DNA of 64,000 nt from Acanthosepion lycidas (lineage: Eukaryota; Mollusca; Cephalopoda; Sepiida; Sepiidae), in assembly GCA_963932145.1 (NCBI GenBank), contig OZ010595.1, positions 94,183,095-94,247,094 on the forward strand, written 5' to 3'. A program made the translations under genes and the position numbers. Under the pieces are notes generated by a model. That model was not told the DNA's origin. It worked only from the letters and a program-made list of their open reading frames with translations, and did no database searches. Positions 43,780 to 55,445 of this stretch are shown piece after piece. Position 1 is the stretch's first letter. Each line of letters opens with the position of its first letter.

Positions 43780-43870
43780 AAGAGTAAATGTCTCTGACCA
43801 ATGTCAAATTGGTCAAGTTTCAATCCTGCCTGGAAGCAATTGTGTGTCTAACCACAATGATGAACTGTGA
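43780..43870 (+). repeat. Possible tRNA-like SINE scrap
   Basis: GTCAAGTTTCAATCCTGCC resembles a B box/T arm, and GTGCTAACAGCCTAAGAG precedes it. No second copy was seen in the window, so support is weak. Confidence 0.25.
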
Positions 43871-43901
43871 TACAGTGAAATACTCTGCCTGTGGATGACT
43901 G

Positions 43902-43902
<1 letters not shown>

Positions 43903-43953
<51 letters not shown>
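43903..43953. repeat. (AT)n
   Basis: Pure AT run. Confidence 0.95.
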
Positions 43954-43954
<1 letters not shown>

Positions 43955-44149
43955 TGAATGAACATTAAGATTACAGCGTTCAAAACATTAATTTAAAAAC
44001 AGTACTTACTACACAAAGTAGAGCCGTAAATATATTTATTCATCTTATGCAGTGTTACATAAAGAACATGCACATGCCCACTACAAAATTTTTGTTTCAA
44101 CGTCAAAAAAGAAAAGCTTTTTTAGACGTCTCATCAGATGGGGAATCGC

Positions 44150-44345
44150 GAGAGAGAGATAGAGAGAGAGAGACAGAAAGAGAGAGACAGAGAGAGAGAG
44201 TGAGAGACAGAGAGAGAGTGAGAGACAGAGAGAGAGAGAGAGTGAGACAGATACAGAGCGAGAGAAGAGTGAGAGACAGAGACAGAGGGATACAGAGACA
44301 GACAGAGACAGAGAGAAAGATAGTGTGTGTGTTAGAGTCTGAGTG
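44150..44345. repeat. (GA)n / GAGACA-rich tract
   Basis: About 190 bp of purine-rich GAGAGA/GACAGA. The open frames on either strand (RER repeats or SLSLSL) are by-products. Confidence 0.95.
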
Positions 44346-44349
44346 AAGA

Positions 44350-45030
44350 AGAAAGAAAATGAAAGAAAGAAAAAGATGGAATTGAAAGTCCATAGAAAAG
44401 TAATGTTAGATATAAATAGATTGGAGAAGATATTATTTTATGATAGATAAAAAGGAAGTGAGGAATATAGATGTATAGATTTATATGACATTGAAAGAAT
44501 GTAAGAATTCTATCATCATATGAATAGATTTTGATTGTGGCTTCAAGGAATTATTTTGATTTTCGGTGTAATTTCCATATTGTGGTGTCTCTGACTTCAA
44601 TTTACTTCCTTAGAATGCACAATTCTTTCTTTAAAAATTTAAAATTGAAAAAAAAAAGAATCACTCTGGATTTATACGCTGGGAGGTTATGACTTGGGGC
44701 AAGGCTACAACGTATGGTCACTGTTCTCCATACACTACTGTTCTTAAGCACAGACATGCACATATGCAGAGATACATGAAAGTGTCCATATATGCCCCAA
44801 AACACACAAGAACAGACACATGAACATGAACAGATACATGTATGCACACATATATAAACATATAAAAATATATGCATACGTACACATATTTAAGCACACA
44901 CATATGCACACAAATATATACGCATTTGACATGCGTAAACAAGAGCCTATATGATTTGATATAAGCACATATGCACATGTAAATACATATACACATATGA
45001 AACAATCTAGACTTATTTTTTATTTGTGAC
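44350..45030. other. Unassigned, with (CA)/(TACA)-rich patch
   Basis: 44740-45000 is rich in ACACATA steps, and the resulting Cys/Tyr/Ile-rich minus frames are low-complexity artefacts. Nothing else was recognised. Confidence 0.5.
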
Positions 45031-45234
45031 ACAGTGTCTTGACCTAACAGATGTGGTCACCAAAGAATGGGTGTAACATAGTCATGTGGCGACATATTGT
45101 CAGCCACAATGCATAGGTAAGTTGTCAAATTCAAATGTTATACAAGTTAGAATGGGCCTATAATGCCATAGATTTTATGTCAATTTCTTGCTCTGCTATC
45201 TGAAGTTTTCTGTAGAAAATGAAACTCGTGAAAC

Positions 45235-45960
45235 CATTCCAGTGCTCAGTTTTTCCAGTCCTTATCAAAGTAAACCACAGAGATCTGTTAGAACCAAACA
45301 ACAACTATTCTATTGCTCATTTTTTTATCAATAGCAAAGTACACCACTAAGATCTATTAGAACCACTCTGAAACCATTCTATTGCTAAGTTTTTTTATCC
45401 TTAGTAAAGTATACCATAAAGATCTATTAGAAACACAACTACCATTCTATTGGTCAGTTTTTTCATCCTTAGCAAAGTACACCACAAATATCTATTTAAA
45501 TGACTCAGCAACCATTCTACTGCTCAGTTTTTTTATCCTTAACAAAGTATGCTACAATGGTGTTTAAGAACCAGTCAGCAATCATTCTATTACTCAGTTT
45601 TGTATCCTTAGCAAAGTACATTACAACAATCTATTAGAATCACTCAGTAACCATTTTACTGCTCAGTTTTTTTATCCTTAGCAAAGAATGCCAAAGATCT
45701 ATTAGAACCTCACAACAACCATTCTTTTCTCAGTTTTTATCCTTAGTAAAGTCCAACATGAAGTTCTATTAGAACCACTCAGAAACCATTCTATTACTCA
45801 GTTTTATATTCTTATCAAATTACACCACAAAAATCTATTTGAACCACACAATAATCATTCTATTGCTCAGTTTTTTTAATCCTTTACAAAGTACACCATA
45901 GAGGTGTATTAGAACCAATTAGCTACCATTCTATTGCTCAGTTTTTTTATTCTTAACTTT
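45235..45960. repeat. Minisatellite, about eleven ~69 bp units
   Basis: Units of the form CAGTTTTTTTATCCTTAGCA, AAGTACACCACAAAGATCTA, TTAGAACCACTCAGCAACCA, TTCTATTGCT repeat about eleven times. Starts are near 45249, 45319, 45388, 45456, 45523, 45595, 45663, 45730, 45797, 45867 and 45938. Units differ by substitutions and small length changes, so the array is old. Confidence 0.9.
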
Positions 45961-45964
45961 GTGA

Positions 45965-46250
45965 AGGTGGTGCTTAACTAAGTTTTCAACAGTTTTTAAG
46001 AAATAAGTATAAAACTATCAGTGCAAATCTTGATATCTTAAACTATCTATTTTATGCATTTGAAAACATTTCTGCAGAAGTCATAATTAATTTTATAAAA
46101 GTTTGGCTTCAACTTTTCAACTTTAGTTTATGTTTATTAATTCCATGTTAAAGTAGACTTGTTTTTTTCAAGAAGAATTTTTCTGAATGAAAAATGTGGA
46201 CATGGTATACTGTTTGAAATGTTTAGAAATGTTGGTCATATCATTCAAAT
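45965..46250. other. No recognisable feature
   Basis: May be upstream or downstream decay of the Penelope-like copy. No motif is legible. Confidence 0.35.
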
Positions 46251-46254
46251 GAAA

Positions 46255-46445
46255 GTTAGCTACTGAGACACTGTTGTCATAGTGAGTCCAACATAAATAT
46301 TATTTTTGCTGTTGGAGATACAATCTCCTAGAGGACATTTAAATTTATAAACAATGTTGGTTTTCTGCAACATGTTATCATGTGGGGAACAGTCATTACA
46401 AATGATTGAATTCAATATACTAGATTTAGTGTAGTATATAATCAA
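46255..46445 (-). pseudogene. Penelope-like element, GIY-YIG region relic
   Basis: The antisense frame reads LQKTNIVYKFKCPLGDCISN then NNIYVGLTMTTVSQ, the linker and start of the GIY-YIG endonuclease typical of Penelope-like elements ('YVGLTxTTLSRR'). It stops just after this block. It is better preserved than the 40.5 kb copy. Confidence 0.7.
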
Positions 46446-46462
46446 TTTTATTTTTACTATAA

Positions 46463-46464
<2 letters not shown>

Positions 46465-46533
<69 letters not shown>

Positions 46534-46534
46534 A
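46465..46534. repeat. (AT)n
   Basis: AT run abutting the left inverted repeat of the next element. Confidence 0.95.
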
Positions 46535-47739
46535 ATAAAAAGGCTTAAACACTAATATTCCATGGTCATAATTTATTCCATTGGAATCGTAAATACATTC
46601 CAATTCATCAGACCTACAAATTCAAAAAGAAAACAGAAAAAACAACTCCGGAAATAAAAATAGAATTTAGAGAGAGTGTAAGTATGAGAGTGTGGGACGA
46701 ATGTTAGAGCTATAGAGAGGGGTAACAGACGAGAGAAGGTGGGAGATTAAAATTTAACAGAGAGAAGTTTTAGAGAGGTGAGTTGAAGACGGTTTCAGTG
46801 AGAGAAATATGAATGTTGTCGGATGTCTAATACATTAAAGGTGTAACCGGAAAGGATACATTTTGTGGTGACATACACACACCATAGACGATCTAATCTT
46901 AAAGATCAGAAGAAGAGGGAGGGAGAGGAAAAGAAAAGAAAAAGGGGTTGGGGAGAGAGATGGGACGGGGGGAACTAAAACTGAAGGGCATTTACTGAAA
47001 GGGCCGCTGTGTAATTAAGAAAATTTGACAAAATTAATATCGAATACAGGTTACAAATCAAATATAAACATATAAAAAATAAATATAATGATTATGTAAT
47101 CTAGCAAGGACCTATATTTTTATATTCAAAAACACATGTGTATACACACATACCCAATAACATATACACGTACATACATACATATAGGCATGTACCCACA
47201 TACACACATATATATATACCCATGTACACACATACACATATATCCATATATATATATATATATATTCTCATATACGTATACATACATACACATACATACA
47301 CACACATACACATACATGTATACATATACATATATAAATACACACATACATACATATACACATACATTCATACACATCCACTCCTACATATATATGCACA
47401 TTTACGCACATATATACATACGGACATACACATACCTTCACAGAAACATATATACATAAAACCTTACATCTCCATACAATTATATACACCCATCTAAACA
47501 AATAAACAATGTATCCCTATATCTATCCGTTTTAATCCCCCACCTTCTCTCGTCTGCTACCCCTCTCTGTAGTCCCAGACTCTCATACTTACACTCTCTC
47601 TAAATTCTATTTTTATTTCTGGAGTTGTTTTTTCTGTTTTCTTTTTGAATTTGTAGGTCTGATGAATTGAATCGTATTTATGATTCCAATGGAATAAATT
47701 ATGACCATGGAATATTAGTGTTTAAGCCTTTTTATTATA
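46532..47739. mobile_element. 1.2 kb element with ~210 bp terminal inverted repeats
   Basis: Left arm 46532-46752 and right arm 47531-47739 are inverted copies that differ mainly by a gap of about 14 bp and a few substitutions. Both start at TATAATAAAAAGGCTTAAAC and include CCATGGTCATAATTTATTCC and AGAGAGAGTGTAAGTATGAG. The interior (about 780 bp) has no coding frame. It contains a purine-rich part (46900-46970) and a (CATA)n-rich part (47130-47500) that accounts for the low-complexity frames. It looks like a foldback-type or non-autonomous DNA transposon. The target duplication is masked by AT-rich flanks. Confidence 0.8.
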
Positions 47740-47883
47740 TCCTTACTCTGTCCTGGACATTGAGTTCTACCTGGATTCTATCCTCTTGGAATTTTTTTTA
47801 TACAAAATATATATGTATGTGTATGCATGTATGTATATATATTTATATATTTTGCATATGTATCTGTATATTTACCACTAATA

Positions 47884-47886
<3 letters not shown>

Positions 47887-47956
<70 letters not shown>

Positions 47957-47957
47957 T
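47887..47957. repeat. (ATCT)n then (AT)n
   Basis: Short tetranucleotide run passing into AT repeats. Confidence 0.95.
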
Positions 47958-47959
47958 AA

Positions 47960-48185
47960 ATCATGTCAAAATTCAGATTGACTGCTGTGAATGAGGGAAG
48001 GCTGGAATTAGCTAAGCAGCTTCATAAAGAGACAAAAAATGCAATTCTTGATAATGACTGTAGTAACAGGTGAAAGCATTTAGATTAAAAACGAAAAAAT
48101 GATCTTTGAAAATTTAACCATTTGTCGAAAAGGACTTAGAAGTTGGCAAAAGAGCTGTTGGTATTCTTTTATATAACTTGTCTAA
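47960..48185. other. No recognisable feature
   Basis: Nothing assigned. Confidence 0.4.
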
Positions 48186-48189
48186 ATGA

Positions 48190-48390
48190 AAACTTGCTGC
48201 CTGAATACACTTTATTCTTGGGAAAATAAAAAGAAAAGAAAAGAAAAAACTATGGCACCTTCCTTAATGAATTTAGTTTCCACATTAAATAGTCAATTAG
48301 AGAATTTAAGAAAATCAAAATAAAATAGACATAATATTCCAGATTATTCAACCAAACATACTTGATTGAGAATATGCTGTCTAAATATAC
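48190..48390. repeat. Paralogue of 43.12-43.48 kb lacking the pogo MITE
   Basis: Shares CTTCCTTAATGA(A/G)TTTA, AATAGACATAATA, TTATTCAACCAAA and ATGCTG(T/C)CTAAAT in the same order as 43.12-43.48 kb. The 185 bp MITE is absent between AGACATAATA and the TTATTCAACC part. Confidence 0.75.
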
Positions 48391-48394
48391 ATAT

Positions 48395-48735
48395 ATGCAT
48401 ACATACATATATATATGTGTGTGTTTGTGTGTGTGCTGGCATAAATTAAATCAAAACATTTGAAAGAAAATATAATGTTAGTTATTAATACAAGAAATTA
48501 ATTTAGGCAAAATATTTGTTTGAATAGATTATATAATTGAGCATATATGTAATTTAACAGAATTTCTGCATACATACACATGTGGACATACATATAGAAA
48601 CGCATGGAAATAAACTTCTGGTTTTTTATCAAATATATTAATCATGAAATGATAGATATATTTTTTTACTTTTATACTACCTGCAGAAGCATTTAATTTT
48701 GTAAATAATTACAATTCTGTCTCTGTTTCTCTCTT
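48395..48735. other. No recognisable feature
   Basis: A short (TG)n run lies near 48416-48435. The rest is unassigned AT-rich DNA. Confidence 0.4.
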
Positions 48736-48736
48736 A

Positions 48737-48737
<1 letters not shown>

Positions 48738-48775
<38 letters not shown>
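48738..48775. repeat. (AT)n
   Basis: Pure AT run. Confidence 0.95.
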
Positions 48776-48777
<2 letters not shown>

Positions 48778-49180
48778 AATATAGATATAAGCCAAAATAA
48801 CCACTGTTCCACTACACCTATCACACCAAATCATCAAAATTATACAAGGTACCCTAAGGACAAAGAACTGGTGAAAGGAGGAAGTTTCAAGTTTAAATTT
48901 CCCAAAAAACATGCCACACATGGCAAAAAAAATGAAGGATGTGAATAGTATTTCCACCTCAATAAAACAAAGGTGGTGTGGGAAGGGGGCATTAAAAAAC
49001 TTAGCTCGGAGAAGGAATGGCACAGATGATAAATTGAATATTGAATATTAATGTCTTCTTTCATTTCACCAGACGTAATCTTTTCAATTTTAAAAGGAAG
49101 CAATCCCTTAGTTTGTCTTAATATGACCCAAAGCATCAAGCGGATCAAATTCACTACTGTAGGAATGATATAAAACATTA
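48775..49180 (-). other. Two overlapping unrecognised open frames
   Basis: Frames of 82 and 112 codons on the minus strand overlap in different phases (LLRAKFFNAPFPHHLCFIEV in one, LSFLMPPSHTTFVLLRWKYY in the other). Neither resembles a known family. One at most can be real, and neither may be. Confidence 0.15.
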
Positions 49181-49184
49181 ATTT

Positions 49185-49650
49185 CCTCTGCCTTGCTCCA
49201 CAGTGTGATGTCCTTATTTATTTATGAAAATTCATGCATCGCTGATTACTGGTGCTAAAAATATTCTAGGAGTTAAATTTCTCCCCAACCAGAGAATGAA
49301 ATACTCTTTCCTTTCAGCTAAAGCTATTTTCTTTTCATCACCATCTAATTTTTTCCTTAGAAGAACCAATAGAAAACAGTGATTAAACAACTTATATAAC
49401 TGGATGGCTGAACAATTTTAAACAGGGTTTGTAAATGGTTAAAAGTTATTTAGAGCAACAAAAATCAGAAAGTTCTGGAGGGTCAAGATTGGCTCATATT
49501 CTGAAGGGACTTGGTGCATAAAAGAAGTGTAGTGAATTCTGGTAAAAAAAAAAAATAAATAAAAATAAAATATATAAACAAAAATAAAAAGGATTCAAAT
49601 TAAAATTTTTAGATCAAAATCAGTTAAGTAAAATTGTGTAAGAAATATTT
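49185..49650. other. No recognisable feature
   Basis: An AAAAATAAAT-rich patch lies near 49545-49590. The rest is unassigned. Confidence 0.4.
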
Positions 49651-49654
49651 AGAT

Positions 49655-49735
49655 TGTTCTTGAGGACCCATGGGACAATGGATAAAGGCATTGGTTAGGT
49701 CTAATTTTAAATTCAATTTCTCGCATTACTACCAC
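49655..49735 (+). repeat. SINE A head fragment
   Basis: TTGAGGACCCATGGGACAATGGATAAAGGCATTGGTTAGG matches the tRNA-Arg-like head of SINE A in two overlapping pieces. The body is absent. Confidence 0.6.
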
Positions 49736-49739
49736 CACT

Positions 49740-50790
49740 ACCAGTGTCTTACTTCAAACTACTGAAATGGACATTTCTCCAGACTGCTATCAATATCCAC
49801 TTTGTTAAAAAAACTTTTTGCTATGTTGAATACCAAAGGACTCTCTAAAATCGAAAATAAATAAAAATATTACTTATTTTAGACACATGTAAGTTCATTT
49901 TCTTCACAAAGTTTCTGATCTAATTATCCTACTACTTATCCACATGAGAAATGTTCATTATATGAACCATATACCACAGATGCTTAACTTGGCCCAAACT
50001 GATCTGAGTACCCAGTCTGGAATGAATTCAGTGATAATGCTTGGTAAGACTAAATTGCAAACATTTTCTATAGATTTAGTCAGACTTATTTATTTGCCAT
50101 ATTTTGAGTAAGTTTTCTATCATTATACACAGTTTCAAATTCATTATTATCATATTGGTTTAAGAGATTGGCTCGCTTACAATAATGTCTTGACAATGCA
50201 TCTTTAAATATTGAGTATATTTAAATGTGTTACACTGGAGCATACAGGGAGAAACAAATGTTTTATTTATAGACAAAGTTTGTTGACAACAGCAGAATCC
50301 TTCAAATTTATCTGCAAGTGGGTGTCCTGAGTACATTTGTCTCATTTCTTACCTGTTGGAATATTACTTACTTCTCACTGATAAAATACTTACCTGTACT
50401 CATTGGCAGAAATATGACATGAAAGTTATACAGATGATAATAAATAAATAAAACCTAATAATGGAATTGTTTTTTAGGTTATCACTAACACCCAGAAAGA
50501 AAAATACATCTTTCCGTTTAAAGGAAACCGAAATTATATTTTTTCATTTGTATAAAATTGACAAAGAAGAAACAGTTTGTATGTCAACAATGCAATCATT
50601 TATTTCAGGTGCAACAATGGTATGAGATGAAGTCATGTTTTTAATTTGTCATCATTGTTCTGTAAAGTGTTGCTATGTTTTTTATAAACCTAGTAATATA
50701 GGGTTTCTCATGTATGAACAAAGGACATGGGTCATTTAATGTTGTACATATTCTAGCTTTTCCTATTAATTTCCATTTCAGGTGTTTTGT
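49740..50790. other. No recognisable feature
   Basis: Unassigned AT-rich DNA. The 61-codon frame at 50160-50345 (minus) has no known motif. Confidence 0.4.
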
Positions 50791-50794
50791 TGCT

Positions 50795-51440
50795 TATTGA
50801 AAGCAAAGACCCCAAGCCCATTTTTAGTGGGGGTGGAATGCCTGTCCCTGCCCCAGGTTCTGCGTTATTTGAAACATAAGAGCTTGGTGATAAAAAGTCA
50901 GCCTCAACTATTCACTAGCTGACCATGAGAATGAAAGACGGTGAATATGAACACTAGCTGCCATATATAAGTAGAATTCGCTTTACCGAAATTTGCCCAA
51001 AATGTCCTCTCTCTCTCTCTCTCTGTATTTGCTAACACATTATATTTTTTTTTATTAAGTTAATTTAACTTATTTATTTATTTACTTTTCTTGTGTTCTA
51101 ATGATTATAATCTAATTTGTAACCCTGTAAGTTGCTTAGTTGGAAATTTTCCCTTAAAAAAAAAAATGTCTTGGACAGCATGTGAACCTACCTTGTCTGT
51201 ATTCTTCTTCTGTTCTAGTGGAATGATTATTTTGCTAGATAAAATAGACTAGCAAGGAAATGTTTGGCCGTATCTTTCTTCCCATTGTCTGTTTCATTTT
51301 ATTGAAAGCAAAAACCACAAGTCCATTGTTGGTGGTGGGGAATGCCCATCCGCCCTAAGCCAGCTCTGCATTCTTTGAAACATAAAGGATTGGTGATAAA
51401 AAGTCAACCTCAATGATCAACAACTAACTGACCATATGGA
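50795..51440 (+). repeat. Pair of ~135 bp direct repeats
   Basis: 50797-50935 and 51304-51435 share TTGAAAGCAAA(G/A)ACC, TGGAATGCC/GGGAATGCCC, TTTGAAACATAA and TTGGTGATAAAAAGTCA. They are diverged by roughly one base in six. The 370 bp between them has no frame. The family is unknown. Confidence 0.65.
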
Positions 51441-51845
51441 AAATCTGATTTGATGGGGAAGCAAGAAGCCAGAAGAGAGTCCCACAAGCAAGAATCCAAT
51501 TGAAGAAACTGCTAGCAGAGAACTTACAGTTACATCTAGGCATTTCAACTGTAAAAGGACCTTGCCATCAATTTTGTACTATGCTAGAATTCATAAAATC
51601 TTGGTACCATAGAGAAATGTTCCTCCAAAAAATTACCATGAAAGTATTTATAATACAGACACAGGAAAGCTACATTATAATGGTGACAGAAGCTGAGATG
51701 CCAATCAGGACCAATGATATTGCAGATTTTTCTTTGGATTTTATGAGGAATCTCTAAATATGTAGCAGAAGCACCAGACCATATGTGGCAGCAATATTTA
51801 AAGCATGGATGAATGGTAAACTTAATATATATTTGCCATGAATAG
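51440..51845 (-). pseudogene. J1 LINE RT fragment, antisense
   Basis: The antisense frame gives IHPCFKYCCHIWSGASATYL, HKIQRKICNIIGPDWHLSF and VAFLCLYYKYFHGNFLE, which is the J1 RT C-terminus. It is 5'- and 3'-truncated. Confidence 0.75.
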
Positions 51846-51849
51846 ACAA

Positions 51850-52835
51850 AAATTAGTTTTATTATTACCACTCATGATAATAAAAAGTAAAAATGAAAAA
51901 CAGGCTAGCTAACTGGTTTCGTACCTCACTCAACAGAGTTAAATCAAGGTAAATAGTGTAAATTATATAATAATACCTAATATATATATGTTTGTACCAC
52001 CAAACATATCTTTAAATATATATATATATATATAAGCTATATTCTGGCACAAAAATTTGTCTAGGTTGACAGACTGAACCAACAATTGATTCTATATATG
52101 CTTGTTCTGCTTCTTGTCAGTGAAAACTGCCTTGAACAAAGCTTTTCTTAATGTTTTACACTTTGAATTTCTTAAGTTTTTCAAATAAGTGAACTGAACT
52201 AAATATATATTTGTCCTTGAAAAATTAATTTCTGATTGATCAGGGGACTGACAATGATATTGGAAGTGAATGATTTTTTTTCTATATCTGCTTTTCATGA
52301 AGAAACAAACTCGTTTACTTGCCTACAGCTACATTTTCTCACTTTTCTTGAAATTCTGCTGCTGTTTTGAATTTTCTGGAAAGTCATATTTTCTCTGATT
52401 TAAAAAAAAAAATCTGGTTTCTGTTTGAAGCTTATGTGACTATGACGGTACACCAGCATCAGTGCAAGGGACTCATTCCCCAACCCCACAGTCTATGATA
52501 AAGACCTCACTCCACTCTACTAAATCTCAATTTTCATAAGGTAGTATTCAAATAAAATATAAATTTTATTGTAACCTAATTATGTAAAATAATGGATAAT
52601 ATGCAGTATATGTGAACAATTCAACTAGAATAATTGAAAATAACTACAATGTATCTAAATACAGTAGATTATTCCATTCGTTCTGGATAGAAAATGGTGA
52701 TTTTTTTAAACTTAAAATAAGCATAAGAAATTCATGGATTTTTCAGAAAAAAAATAAACTGCATAAATTTTTCATACTTTAATAGTCATTTGTGTTTGTT
52801 TTTTTTTTGCTTGGTAAATTCTCAGTTTCACTTGA
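51850..52835. other. No recognisable feature
   Basis: Short (AT)n near 52010-52035. The 68-codon minus frame at 52092-52298 has no known motif. Confidence 0.4.
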
Positions 52836-52844
52836 TTTCCTTTG

Positions 52845-53330
52845 CACCTGGCCCAATGGATAAAAGCGTTGACTGAGTGATCCAAAAGTGACTTGGCCCA
52901 AAGTGTTGTGAGTTCAATACCTGGCCACAGCAGAGGTGAACAAAAACTTAGAGAGTTGAGTTACTAAAAGGAAATTAACTGAAACTGAGATTTCAGAAAT
53001 GGTATGGCACATGGAACTAGAACAATCTACTTCTGTTGACTAAATAAAGGGTTCAGTTCAAAATACCAATATATATCACATGAAGATTATCTAATGGCCA
53101 AAATGTTGTAAATATGGCAACAAAGATGAGGACAACAGTTTAAATGATGTAAATAGTGTAAATAGTTACAATACCACATCTCATGAATATAGATCCTGAC
53201 AAAGGGCGAGGTGTACAATGACTGAAACATCGTGAATATGGCAACAAAGATGAGGACAACAGTCCAAACAATGTAAATAGTTACAATACCTCATCTCAAA
53301 AATATTGACATATGATTTACTATTTTTTGA
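52845..53330 (+). repeat. SINE A copy with duplicated tail
   Basis: Head CACCTGGCCCAATGGATAAA, GAGTTCAATACCTGGCC, body TGGCACATGGAACTAGAAC, AATAAAGGGTTCAGTTC. The 3' part (ATGGCAACAAAGATGAGGAC .. AATGTAAATAGT) occurs twice, near 53100-53180 and 53235-53320. Confidence 0.8.
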
Positions 53331-53334
53331 TCTA

Positions 53335-54000
53335 ATGCTAAAGAGTAAATAAACCATTTGAAATTAAGTAGAAAAACTATCATGGTGACTGAAAAGTTCT
53401 TGACAAATCCATTTCTCATATCAAATTCTTAGAATTTTTTAAAATCCCTTCTTGGTTTGGCTTAGAATTTTTCAGCACCCTGTCATACTAATCAGAATTA
53501 ATAATTGTTGACACAACTTTATTTAATAAAAGTCAAGATAATATTACTAATATGCAAATCTTTTGAATGGTTATTTCTATTTCTTTCTAATAATTCATGA
53601 GTAACTCCTTGTAGTGAAATAGTTTGCAAGTTCACCTTGCAGAACATTTATAATGGGTTCAATTCTCACATATGTATAGCCTTAAGCCAAACTTAAATAA
53701 ACATTAGTAATTGACTACGGAGAACACATCTAGTGTGATTTCTTATTAACTTGTATAATGTTTTCAATTCACATGAGGTATCCCACACTATTGTTGCCTT
53801 GTGCCAGGATAAGCCAAGCTAAGCTTCCAGCAAAGATATTTTATGTTTGTTAGGAATTCTCATTCATAAAGCAAAATCATATTTTATTGTGTCCCATTTC
53901 CCAACATATGTGTAAGTCAATAAATAAAACAAAACTGGTCCTCTTAAGGAGAAACCTAATGTCTAACCACTGAACTAAGCAAAGCAAAACAAGTGTATAT
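53335..54000. other. No recognisable feature
   Basis: AT-rich and unassigned. Confidence 0.4.
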
Positions 54001-54019
54001 TGCATGACTCACTTGTTTT

Positions 54020-54570
54020 GCATTGTAGGATGCTCAATCAGTCAGCTGGCCTTCAGCAAGTCCCTCTATGCGTGGGCTTCAGCCGAATCAATGCGTAATA
54101 AGTGCTTAAGTAGTCAGAGGGTTCTGACAACAACAATTTCTATCACTCCTGTTGGCCAAAGACATATGACTTCAGCAGGAAAGACCACTAATGTATTTTG
54201 GAAGCAAATGTTTTTAGATGTGAATTGATGAATTTGACCAAGTCTGTTACTTGGGACGAAGCCTCTCAGCTGACAGTCCAAGTGTTCTGTTTTCGTAAGA
54301 CACAGGGAAGGCCACAAATGCAAATTTTTATGACTCATTCAAACCATTTACTGTTTGGTCAGCTTGCCAAAGCCACTGTACTTCAACAAGACTTATAACA
54401 AATGTTTTCAGTTAGAATTGAAAGTCAAAAGGGCTAAAGCAGCCGGACACTCCTGCCAATGGCTATTTGATTCACTTCTGCTGACTAAAGGCATAAGACT
54501 TCAGCCACAGTCATCACAAATGTGTTTATAACCAAAGAAATGGAGTCGCTTAAAGCCACTGACAATTTCT
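54020..54570. repeat. Degenerate tandem repeat, ~100 bp scale
   Basis: The pattern 'GGCCAAAGACATATGACTTCAGC .. ACTAATGTATTTTG' recurs loosely at about 54150, 54360 and 54480 (CCAAAGCC/TAAAGGCATAAG, ACTTCAGC, CAAATGT). It is more GC-rich than its surroundings. Possibly an old decayed array, with no frame. Confidence 0.4.
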
Positions 54571-54574
54571 CTTT

Positions 54575-55003
54575 GATCAAATATTTATTTATAATTCAGA
54601 GAGGAAATACCAGATGCCCTAAATGGTAGCTCAAGAATGTTGTTAGATGGTCTTCTTAAAACCACTTTGGAGCTGCTTGCTGACAGGATTTTTGTAAATG
54701 CAGACAATGTTTACTGGGAATGGATAGCAAGGAATATAACTCTTTTTCATTAGGGTTGCTAATTTGAGAAAACTCTCTCATTTACTTTTTAATGTTTTCC
54801 TGTAAATATACAAATGAACACTCAAAGACATTCACATAATTTTTCTAGAATTAAATGGAATTTATGTTGAAATGGTTTCAACACAAAATCTACACATTTT
54901 AACAAATGAACAAAAGGATGAAATGTGTACATATTATTTTCCATTTTGTCATTCTGTTACCTAGTGTTGTTTTCATATATAGAAATTTATATATCATATT
55001 CAT

Positions 55004-55005
<2 letters not shown>
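54575..55005. other. No recognisable feature
   Basis: Unassigned. Confidence 0.4.
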
Positions 55006-55007
<2 letters not shown>

Positions 55008-55070
<63 letters not shown>

Positions 55071-55183
55071 GAATAAAAATCTTATAAGTATAAGAAACTA
55101 TACTAGCTCAGAAAACCTTCGGTGTCTTGATTTGCAAATAAACAAGCCAATATCAAAGGGAAAAAAAGGTATAAATAACTAAC

Positions 55184-55270
<87 letters not shown>
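55008..55270. repeat. Two (AT)n runs
   Basis: AT runs at about 55008-55068 and 55188-55270 bracket 120 bp of unassigned sequence. Confidence 0.95.
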
Positions 55271-55272
<2 letters not shown>

Positions 55273-55357
55273 TTCACAAGCACACACACACATATGTCGA
55301 TTTGTTACTTATTAAACCAATATATTTTTATCCTTTTAACCATTATTTTCAGTTGAT

Positions 55358-55445
55358 ACCCTTGTCTGAGTAGTTGGTTAAAAGCAGATCTAAGGACGGT
55401 TTCTCCAGCAAAGGTGGATGCAGGTTTGAATCCTGTTGGGGGGCA
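55358..55445 (+). repeat. tRNA-Ser/Leu-like SINE head
   Basis: CTGAGTAGTTGGTTAAAAGC (A-box/D arm) and GCAGGTTTGAATCCTGTTG (T arm with B box) lie in the right order within about 85 nt. This fits a class II tRNA with a long variable arm. The acceptor ends do not pair well, so it is a tRNA-derived repeat or pseudogene rather than a working tRNA. Confidence 0.55.

Noticed and set aside
44047-44393. Arg/Glu-rich (RERERE) coiled-coil-like frame and its Ser/Leu-rich shadow
   Set aside because: Low-complexity (GA)n tract.
45235-45960. CRISPR-like or regulatory repeat array
   Set aside because: The whole 69 bp unit is repeated with no spacer/repeat division.
47101-47501. Cys/Tyr-rich frames on both strands
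   Set aside because: Products of a (CATA)n-rich segment inside the 46.5-47.7 kb element.
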